NCBI GenBank assembly: GCA_020049615.1
Contig: JAIFKN010000030.1
Span: forward strand, 1 to 11,588
Source: a bacterium
GTDB taxonomy: Bacteria > Planctomycetota > UBA11346
Reading direction: 5' to 3'
DNA length: 11,588 nt
In this document: positions 7,091-11,588 of the stretch, piece after piece
Numbering within the stretch: position 1 is the first letter of the stretch
Layout of the letters: the number at the start of each line of letters is the position of its first letter
The notes under the pieces: model-generated
What the model was told of the DNA's origin: nothing
Seen by the model: only the letters and a program-made list of their open reading frames with translations
The model's database searches: none
Translations under genes and position numbers: made by a program

Positions 7091-7941
7091 CGCGGCGCGT
7101 CTCCGCTGCTTTTGGCCACGATGCGGCGGAAGCGCTGCTCGAGCCGTTCGCGCGGCGGAGCGACGCCGACCAGCGCGGCGCCGGCGGCGGCCTTCACCGC
7201 CTCGATGGTGGCAGCGTCGGGCGATTGCAGCTCGACCATCAGGCGCTTGTCGTCCGACAGCAGCTCGGAGACCCGGCCCTGCTCGGCCAGACGGCCGCGG
7301 TGCAGGATGGCGATGCGGTCACAGACGTCCTCGACGTCGGCGAGCAGATGGCTGGACAGCAGCACGGTCTTGCCTGCCGCCTTGAGCGAGAGGATGAGAT
7401 CCTTGACCTCGGCCGAGCCGACCGGATCCAGACCGCTGGTCGGCTCGTCGAGGATGACCAGCTCCGGATCGTTGATCAGCGCCTGGGCCAGACCGAGGCG
7501 GCGGGCCATGCCCTTGGAATATTCGCCGAGGCGACGACCGCGGGCGTGGCCGAGGCCGACCTGGCTCAGCAGTCGGTCGCTGCGCTTGGCGATCTCGGCG
7601 GCGGGCAGACCGAACAGCCGGCCGATGAAAGCCATGGTCTCGTCAGCTGAGAGGAACTTCCACAGGTAGGTCTCCTCGGGCAGATAGCCGACCCGCGCAC
7701 GCACCGCCAGATCCCCAGGGTCGCGGCCGAGGACGAAGGCATCGCCGCGGGTGGCGCGGATCAGCCCGAGCAGCAGCTTGATGGTCGTGGTCTTGCCCGA
7801 GCCGTTGGGGCCGAGGAGGCCGAACACCTCGCCCGTGCTGATGTTCAGATCGAGGCCTTCCAGCGCATTGACGCGCGGACGGCCCCAGAAATCGGCGTAG
7901 ACCTTGGCCAAGCCGGTGGTGCGGACGACCTCGTCGGACAT
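7087..7941 (-). CDS. ABC transporter ATP-binding protein (ABC-2/NatA-like), 284 aa
   Basis: This is the cytoplasmic ATPase subunit of an ABC-2-type transporter. All core motifs are visible: Walker A GPNGSGKT (44-51), YLPEE at the Q-loop position (86-90, Glu where classical ABC proteins have Gln, common in this subfamily), signature YSKGM (141-145), Walker B LVILDEP (161-167), D-loop SGLD (169-172) and H-loop SSHLL (196-200, His198). The tail, about 220-284, is the usual variable regulatory extension. The frame runs 41 codons upstream to an ATG inside the divergent lipoprotein start, but MSDEVVRTTGLAKVY, from the ATG at 7941, is where ABC homology begins. No clear Shine-Dalgarno precedes it. 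It is the first gene of the four-gene operon ending in ribF, and its TGA overlaps the permease ATG. Confidence 0.95.
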   Translation of the reverse strand: MSDEVVRTTGLAKVYADFWGRPRVNALEGLDLNISTGEVFGLLGPNGSGKTTTIKLLLGLIRATRGDAFVLGRDPGDLAVRARVGYLPEETYLWKFLSADETMAFIGRLFGLPAAEIAKRSDRLLSQVGLGHARGRRLGEYSKGMARRLGLAQALINDPELVILDEPTSGLDPVGSAEVKDLILSLKAAGKTVLLSSHLLADVEDVCDRIAILHRGRLAEQGRVSELLSDDKRLMVELQSPDAATIEAVKAAAGAALVGVAPPRERLEQRFRRIVAKSSGDAPR

Positions 7942-8062
7942 GGGCGACGTCTTACGGCTTCGTCCAGGCAGCGAAAGGGCTTGGGCTGAGGCGTCTGACT
8001 CGCTCGGTCCGGTCAGGAGCCTTGCCTCTTGGCCGCAGGCTTCGCCCGGGTGGGATCGCACC
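7942..8062. promoter_or_regulatory. Divergent intergenic region between the ABC operon and the lipoprotein gene
   Basis: This 121-bp spacer lies between two head-to-head genes and should hold the ABC-operon promoter on the minus strand and the lipoprotein promoter on the plus strand. I see no consensus -35/-10 pair. GGGTGGGA at 8048-8055 is a possible, non-canonical ribosome-binding site for the lipoprotein. Confidence 0.4.
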
Positions 8063-8581
8063 ATGCTCCGCCAGGTCCCTCTCGCCGTCGTCGTCCTGGC
8101 CCTGGTCGGCTGCGATCCGGCCGTGCAGGCCCGCTACCAGCCGACCTCGGTCGACGAGGTGTTCGGCGCCTTCTCGCACGTCTCGGGGGTCGAGGACGAG
8201 ATGCACGAACTGCCTGCACCGCCGCCCGCGATCGATGTCGCGGAACTGCCCAAGCGCGCCTGCAGGCCACCCGGCGTCGTACAGAAGCCCACCGACATGG
8301 TCGGGCTGCGCGATGACAGTGCTCGGATGCGTACCCTCGAGCCGACCCTGCTGGCCGCCTCGTACGAGCCGCCGATGCCTTCGCCTCCACCCGGCCCGGC
8401 CTACCGCATCGCCAGCTGGAACCTGCACCAGGAGGTCGGCGCCAAGGAGCCGATCGCCACCCCGAGCGAGCCGTCAAGCCTTGAACCAGGACGCTCGGTG
8501 TACCGCAATCCGCCGATCCTGACCGGCGCCTACCGGCGTGATGTCTACGCCTGGTGCAACGACGACGCGAACAAGCGGTAG
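8063..8581 (+). CDS. Predicted small lipoprotein, 172 aa, function unknown
   Basis: The N-terminus MLRQVPLAVVVLALVGCD is a lipoprotein signal peptide: one Arg, a hydrophobic core, and lipobox LVGC with Cys17 as the lipidated residue. Asp follows at +2, which in enterobacteria is the Lol-avoidance residue that keeps lipoproteins in the inner membrane; whether that rule holds in this organism is unknown. The mature part, about 155 residues, is Pro-rich and low in predicted order (PAPPPAIDVAELPKR, YEPPMPSPPPGPAYRIASWN). Two further Cys occur at 67 and 165, and the tail is aromatic-rich (GAYRRDVYAWCNDDANKR). I recognise no domain. I chose the ATG at 8063 because only it gives a correctly placed signal peptide, although the frame opens 53 codons earlier. 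It is divergent from the ABC operon and convergent with the TonB operon, so it is probably monocistronic. Confidence 0.72.
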   Translation: MLRQVPLAVVVLALVGCDPAVQARYQPTSVDEVFGAFSHVSGVEDEMHELPAPPPAIDVAELPKRACRPPGVVQKPTDMVGLRDDSARMRTLEPTLLAASYEPPMPSPPPGPAYRIASWNLHQEVGAKEPIATPSEPSSLEPGRSVYRNPPILTGAYRRDVYAWCNDDANKR

Positions 8582-8600
8582 CGATCCCCGCCGGATCGCT
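8580..8600. terminator. Hairpin between the convergent lipoprotein and TPR genes
   Basis: AGCGATCC (8580-8587) pairs perfectly with GGATCGCT (8593-8600) around the loop CCGCC. The 8-bp stem fills the whole 18-bp gap and takes in bases of both stop codons. No T-tract follows on either strand, so it is a candidate bidirectional terminator of limited strength or an mRNA 3'-end structure. Confidence 0.5.
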
Positions 8601-9802
8601 CAGCGCGATGGGAGCAACTGGGCCTGCAAGGCGCGCGCCTGCACGTCGAGCGGATGCTCGGCGAGGTAGGAAGCCAGCATGATGCCAGCCTCGTTTCGCC
8701 GCTGCTGTCGCACATACATGGCGACCAGTCGCAGATGGGCGGACGGGGTTGCGGCGCGCAGATAGAGGGCCTCGGCCCGGGCCGGTTCGCGCGCCTCGCA
8801 CAGGCTGGCCGCCCAGGTCAGCACCGCCGGAGCGGACTCGCCGGCCTGGATGAGCAGGTCGAGGGCTGCGCCGGCCGCCGCCTGGTCGCCGGCCTGCAAC
8901 GCCAGCCGGGCCTGCTGCAAGCGCAGGTCGCGCGTACGACGGGCCTCGGGCACCGCATCGAGCCAGGCGCGTGCCAGCTGCAACTCGCCGCCATCGGCGG
9001 CGGCGCGGCTGGCGAGCACCGCCACGGCGGGATCGTCAGCGGTCTGCGCCATCAGCGGCCGGACGCTGAGCAGGGCGGCCTGGGCCAGGCCACGCGCCAA
9101 TTGCGCCTGGACCAGCTGCAGGCGCAGCGCGCGATCAGCCGGCTGCAGCAGCAGCGCCGCCTCCAGCGCCGCCAGCGAGGCCTCGTCGTGGCCGAGCTGC
9201 TGCTCCGACCAGGCGAGATGACGCCACAACGCGGCATCAGCGGGTGCGCGGCCCAGCAGGGCGAGCACCGCCTGCCGCGCGTCCTCGGCCCGCCCGGCAT
9301 GGACCAGCACGGTGAGCTCGGCGCGGCGCAGGCGCTCGTCATCAGGGAAGCGCAGGATGCCCTGCTGCGCCGCCAGCGTGGCCAGGCGCCAGTCCTCGGC
9401 GCGCAGGGCGAGGCCGGCGAGGAAGGCGAGCTGCGCCGCGTCGGCATTGGCGGCATCTATGCCGGACGCGGCGGAGCGGCTGGCTGCAGCCCAGTCCTCG
9501 CGCGCGGCGGCGCACTGCGCCAGGCCGAGATGGGCCTGGCGCAGACCCGGGTCGCGTTCCAGTGCGGCGCGGAAGTCGGCCTCGGCCGGCACGCGTTGCT
9601 CCAACCGCCAGCGCGCCTGGCCGCGCGCCAGCAGCAGCAACGCGTGCGGCTCGCCATCCCAGCCGTCGACCAGGCGGACGGCCTCGGCCGGTTCGGCTGC
9701 CGCGACGCGGGCCAGCAGTTCGGCCAGCGGACGCGGCACCGTCTGCGCCTCGCCCGCGGCCAGTGCAGCGGCCACAACCAGGATGGCCAACAGGCGGCTC
9801 AT
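8600..9802 (-). CDS. Exported tetratricopeptide-repeat protein of the TonB2-type cluster, 400 aa
   Basis: A Sec signal peptide is visible (MSRLLAILVVAAALAAGEA, cleavage likely near residue 19-21), so the protein is predicted periplasmic. The rest is Ala/Leu-rich helical repeat. Clear TPR-like units lie at about 55-86 (ending in EADFRAALERDP), 89-118 and 190-222 (ending in LAALEAALLLQP), with more degenerate units up to the C-terminus (ALYLRAATPSAHLRLVAMYV). It is the last gene of the operon. Its ATG lies in an ATGA overlap with the tonB stop, preceded by GGAAGG. In TtpC-dependent TonB2 clusters a TPR protein commonly follows tonB2, and this gene sits in that slot. Its likely role is as a periplasmic scaffold for the TonB2 complex, inferred from position. 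No catalytic domain is seen. Confidence 0.85.
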   Translation of the reverse strand: MSRLLAILVVAAALAAGEAQTVPRPLAELLARVAAAEPAEAVRLVDGWDGEPHALLLLARGQARWRLEQRVPAEADFRAALERDPGLRQAHLGLAQCAAAREDWAAASRSAASGIDAANADAAQLAFLAGLALRAEDWRLATLAAQQGILRFPDDERLRRAELTVLVHAGRAEDARQAVLALLGRAPADAALWRHLAWSEQQLGHDEASLAALEAALLLQPADRALRLQLVQAQLARGLAQAALLSVRPLMAQTADDPAVAVLASRAAADGGELQLARAWLDAVPEARRTRDLRLQQARLALQAGDQAAAGAALDLLIQAGESAPAVLTWAASLCEAREPARAEALYLRAATPSAHLRLVAMYVRQQRRNEAGIMLASYLAEHPLDVQARALQAQLLPSR

Positions 9803-10506
9803 CGCACCTTCCAGACGATGGTCCGCTCCACCACCGAGGCGACCGGCTGGCCGGCCCGGGTGGCAGGGTGGTGGCGCAGACTGCGTCCGAGGCGCTCGGC
9901 CGCGTGTTCGAACACGCCGGGCGGATCGGAGGCCAGCACCTCGACCGCGGTGACATGTCCATCGGCGTCTATGGCCAGGCGCAGCCTCGTGCTGCCGGTG
10001 AGACCGCGCAATCTGGCGTTGCGCGGGTAGAAATGGTCGAGATCGAAGCCGCCGATCAGCTGCGCCGGCGTGTCGACCTCGGGCAGCGCGCTGCCAGCCG
10101 CGGCCAGCGGACCGGCTGGTGCATCGCTGGCGGTGATGGCCGGCATGACCAGCGGCAGGACGAGGTCCGCGTCGAAGCTGCCGAGCGCCGGCAGCGCCAG
10201 GGCATCGGGCGGGCCGAGGGCCGGCAGTTCGAGGCTGGGCATGGCTGGCGGCGCGCCGGCCACGGCGGCAGGGGCGGTCGGCGCGGGGTCGATCACCGGC
10301 GGCGGGGGTGGCGTGTCAGGCTCACTCCGGCGCAGGCTGCGCACCGCCAGCGGCGGTTCGGCGGAGGCGGGATGCAGCCGGCTGACCTGGCTGAGGCCGA
10401 CGACCACGGCGAGGTTGGCCAGCCCGGCGAGTCCGGTGGCCAGCCACCACAGCCGCATCGGCCGGGCGCGGTTGAAGCTGCGCGTGCGCGGCAGGGTGGC
10501 GGTCAT
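9799..10506 (-). CDS. TonB family energy transducer (TonB2-like), 235 aa
   Basis: This is an inner-membrane protein that spans the periplasm and passes proton-motive energy from ExbB/ExbD to outer-membrane receptors. A basic N-terminus (RTRSFNRARPMR) precedes a single transmembrane helix at about 18-40. A Pro/Ala-rich periplasmic linker follows (60-150), beginning with a PPPPP run rather than the Glu-Pro/Lys-Pro repeats of classical TonB. The C-terminal TonB domain spans about 157-235, with FYPRNARLRGLTGSTRLRL, DADGHVTAVEVLASDPPGVF and RHHPATRAGQPV matching the family's YP, G-x-V and PA-x-x-G-x-P landmarks, ending VERTIVWKVR. I chose the ATG at 10506 because it overlaps the exbD stop as ATGA; the frame extends 18 codons upstream. 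Small size and gene order fit TonB2 rather than TonB1. No TonB-dependent receptor is in view, so the substrate is unknown. Confidence 0.9.
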   Translation of the reverse strand: MTATLPRTRSFNRARPMRLWWLATGLAGLANLAVVVGLSQVSRLHPASAEPPLAVRSLRRSEPDTPPPPPVIDPAPTAPAAVAGAPPAMPSLELPALGPPDALALPALGSFDADLVLPLVMPAITASDAPAGPLAAAGSALPEVDTPAQLIGGFDLDHFYPRNARLRGLTGSTRLRLAIDADGHVTAVEVLASDPPGVFEHAAERLGRSLRHHPATRAGQPVASVVERTIVWKVR

Positions 10507-10916
10507 CGCGGCCCCGCCGTCGCCGCGACGTCGACCGACTCCGCCCCGGCCGCGCTGCATGCGTCCATCACCGCCAGCAGCAGGCCGGTCGGCACCTCGC
10601 GGTCGGGGATGACCACGGCCTTGCGCGTGTTGCCAGCGTCGAGCGCGGCGTGCACCGCGTCGCGCACCCCGGCGAGATCGACGACCTGCGGCCCGACCTG
10701 GATGGCTCCGCTCTTGACGATCGCCACCGGCACGAAGCCGTCGCCGACCGGGCTGGCCGCGCTGCTCACTGGCCGCTGCAATGTCACCGCCGTCTCCTGC
10801 ACGAAGGCCGTGCTGATGACGTAGAAGATGAGCAGGAAGAAGACCACGTCGATCAGCGGGATGACATTGAGGTCGATCGGCCGGTGGTCGTTGCGGCGGC
10901 GGTTGAGGAAGCGCAT
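10503..10916 (-). CDS. ExbD/TolR family proton-channel subunit, 137 aa
   Basis: This is the inner-membrane partner of ExbB in the TonB energy-transduction complex. A short basic cytoplasmic N-terminus (MRFLNRRRNDHRP) leads into the hallmark segment DLNVIPLIDVVFFLLIFYVI (15-34). Asp23, in PLIDVVF, matches the essential protonatable Asp of ExbD. The periplasmic domain ends with VVIPDREVPTGLLLAVMDAC and AGAESVDVAA, the usual ExbD/TolR fold landmarks. Length is normal. The ATG at 10916 overlaps the upstream stop as TGATG and has AGGAGG 4 bases before it (10921-10926). The frame runs another 108 codons upstream, but that part is an Arg/Gly-rich shadow of exbB and is excluded. Confidence 0.95.
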   Translation of the reverse strand: MRFLNRRRNDHRPIDLNVIPLIDVVFFLLIFYVISTAFVQETAVTLQRPVSSAASPVGDGFVPVAIVKSGAIQVGPQVVDLAGVRDAVHAALDAGNTRKAVVIPDREVPTGLLLAVMDACSAAGAESVDVAATAGPR

Positions 10917-11434
10917 CAGGCCTCCTGCGCCTGGCGTACGACCAGTTCGCGATGCTCGACCAGCTGATCGACCCGGCGCGACAGCACCCACGCCCACAGC
11001 ACGGCGGGAATAGCCAGGGCCATGCCGTACTGCGTGGCGGTGAGCGCCAGCGAGATGCCGGCGCTGGCCCGCTGCGCCGGCAGGCCGCCGCCGCCGGCCA
11101 GGGCGCCGAACGTCCCGACCATGCCGGTGACGGTGCCGAGCAGGCCGAGCAGCGGCAGGCTGGCGGTGAGGGCGTGGATCAGGCCGAAGCCGCGCGACAG
11201 CTGCTCGGCCTCGCTCATCGCCAGGTAGCGCGCCGCCCACGCCCGCCAGCGCGGGTCGTCATCGCGCCGCACGGTGGCGATCAGCTCGTCGGTGCGGCTC
11301 GCCCGCCGCGTCCCCCACAGCACCAGGGTGCGCTCGACCAGGATGGCGTAGAGCACCACCGCCACCGCCAGCATCACCGGCATGAGCAGGTCGCCGCCGC
11401 GCCACCACGCCAGGGCCGCGTCGAGCAGGTTCAC
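10916..11434 (-). CDS. MotA/TolQ/ExbB family proton-channel protein (ExbB2-like), 172 aa
   Basis: This is an inner-membrane proton-channel subunit working with the ExbD encoded directly downstream. Three membrane segments are visible: about 15-40 (LLMPVMLAVAVVLYAILVE), 86-110, which holds the family signature LPLLGLLGTVTGMVGTF, and 125-150 (ISLALTATQYGMALAIP). At 172 aa it has the length of the short ExbB2 proteins of TonB2 systems rather than the about 240 aa of classical ExbB. The start codon is GTG at 11434, within a GTGA overlap with the stop of the upstream ExbB-family gene, so translational coupling is likely and no strong Shine-Dalgarno is seen. A second Met at residue 18 is less likely because it would cut into the first membrane helix. 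Confidence 0.94.
   Translation of the reverse strand: MNLLDAALAWWRGGDLLMPVMLAVAVVLYAILVERTLVLWGTRRASRTDELIATVRRDDDPRWRAWAARYLAMSEAEQLSRGFGLIHALTASLPLLGLLGTVTGMVGTFGALAGGGGLPAQRASAGISLALTATQYGMALAIPAVLWAWVLSRRVDQLVEHRELVVRQAQEA
10921..10926 (-). promoter_or_regulatory. Shine-Dalgarno site for exbD
   Basis: A full AGGAGG lies 4 bases before the exbD ATG at 10916, inside the last codons of the ExbB2-like gene. It is the strongest ribosome-binding site I found in the window and fixes the exbD start against the long upstream open frame. Confidence 0.8.
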
Positions 11435-11588
11435 GGCTGGCGCTCGGTCAGGCCGAGGACGCCGCAGGCGGCCTCCTCGAGCAGGTGGGTGCGGCGCTCG
11501 GCCCGGCGCGACAGCCAGGCGTGGGCGATGAGCAGCGGGATCGCCGCCAGCATGCCGGCCTGGGTGCAGATCAGCGCCTCGGAGATGC
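11431..11588 (-). CDS. TtpC-like MotA/TolQ/ExbB family protein, C-terminal 51 aa only
   Basis: This partial gene runs off the right edge. Reading the minus strand in the frame that ends with TGA at 11433-11431 gives ISEALICTQAGMLAAIP, then LLIAHAWLSRRAERRTHLLE, ending GVLGLTERQP. The first block is the third membrane helix of ExbB/TolQ proteins (pattern I-x-EAL-x-x-T-x-x-G-x-x-x-AIP) and the rest is the short cytoplasmic tail. A second ExbB-type gene directly before exbB2-exbD2-tonB2 is the position of ttpC in TtpC-dependent TonB2 clusters. TtpC proteins have a long periplasmic N-terminal domain, which cannot be checked because it lies outside the window. The GTGA overlap with the next gene supports one transcript. 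Confidence 0.82.
   Translation of the reverse strand, partial: ISEALICTQAGMLAAIPLLIAHAWLSRRAERRTHLLEEAACGVLGLTERQP

Noticed and set aside
5861..7669. A 602-codon open frame on the plus strand, longer than either gene it faces
   Set aside because: It is antisense to the ABC permease and ATPase, which have clear motifs and overlapping starts and stops. Its translation is Arg/Gly/His-rich low-complexity sequence with no domain. High GC removes stop codons from the antisense frame.
7942..8064. ATG at 8064 as the start of the ABC ATPase
   Set aside because: It would add 41 residues without ABC character and would cover the whole divergent promoter region. The CATG there is simply the lipoprotein start read on the other strand.
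8654..10030. A 458-codon plus-strand open frame opposite the TPR and tonB genes
   Set aside because: It spans the boundary of two well-supported coupled genes and encodes Gln/Arg/Gly-rich sequence with no recognisable family. It is a composition shadow.
10304..10316. G-rich run suggesting a G-quadruplex
   Set aside because: It is the codon run for consecutive prolines in the TonB linker on the minus strand. The coding explanation is sufficient.
10917..11240. A 108-codon N-terminal extension of exbD
   Set aside because: It is an off-frame shadow of the ExbB2-like gene, and the AGGAGG plus TGATG overlap fix the exbD start at 10916.

Overview
This is a very GC-rich window (by eye around 70% GC or more, G/C-dominated third codon positions). 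That composition explains the many long open frames antisense to real genes. TonB/ExbB/ExbD genes, a lipoprotein and Sec-type signal peptides point to a Gram-negative-type, double-membraned bacterium. No rRNA or other phylogenetic marker is present. The membrane protein at 4740-5810 resembles, from memory, a hypothetical family common in the PVC superphylum (Planctomycetota, Verrucomicrobiota, Lentisphaerota and relatives), so an uncultivated PVC-type bacterium is my best guess, held loosely.

Layout, left to right. (1) 1-773 (+): 3' part of rsgA, the 30S-assembly GTPase. (2) 770-2911 (-): a 713-aa protein with about five DUF349-type repeats; it converges on rsgA and the two stop codons share one CTAG palindrome. 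(3) 3098-3859 (+): a SirB1/transglutaminase-core-2 family protein, divergent from the DUF349 gene. (4) 3860-3915: a REP/BIME-like pair of GC-rich hairpins that starts right after the SirB1-family stop codon and also encodes the last 13 residues and stop codon of ribF. (5) 7941 down to 3872 (-): a tightly overlapping four-gene operon of ABC ATPase, ABC-2-type permease with a large extracytoplasmic insert, membrane-anchored TPR-like protein of unknown function, and ribF (FAD synthetase/riboflavin kinase). (6) 8063-8581 (+): a small orphan lipoprotein, divergent from the ABC operon. (7) 11588 down to 8600 (-): a TonB2-type energy-transduction operon in the order TtpC-like ExbB (partial), ExbB2, ExbD2, TonB2, exported TPR protein. 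It converges on the lipoprotein gene across an 18-bp gap that forms a hairpin.

How the genes work together. The TonB2-type operon has the gene order known from TtpC-dependent TonB2 systems of marine Gammaproteobacteria. It should power outer-membrane transport using the proton motive force. The ABC ATPase, permease and TPR-like protein are translationally coupled and probably form one inner-membrane complex; its substrate is unknown and it is the least explained module here. RibF, RsgA and the DUF349 protein are cytoplasmic housekeeping-type proteins.

Nearly every junction inside the two minus-strand operons is an ATGA, GTGA or TGATG overlap, which supports the start codons chosen. I saw no tRNA, rRNA, CRISPR array, insertion sequence or prophage gene. 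No gene-free stretch exceeds 200 bp.
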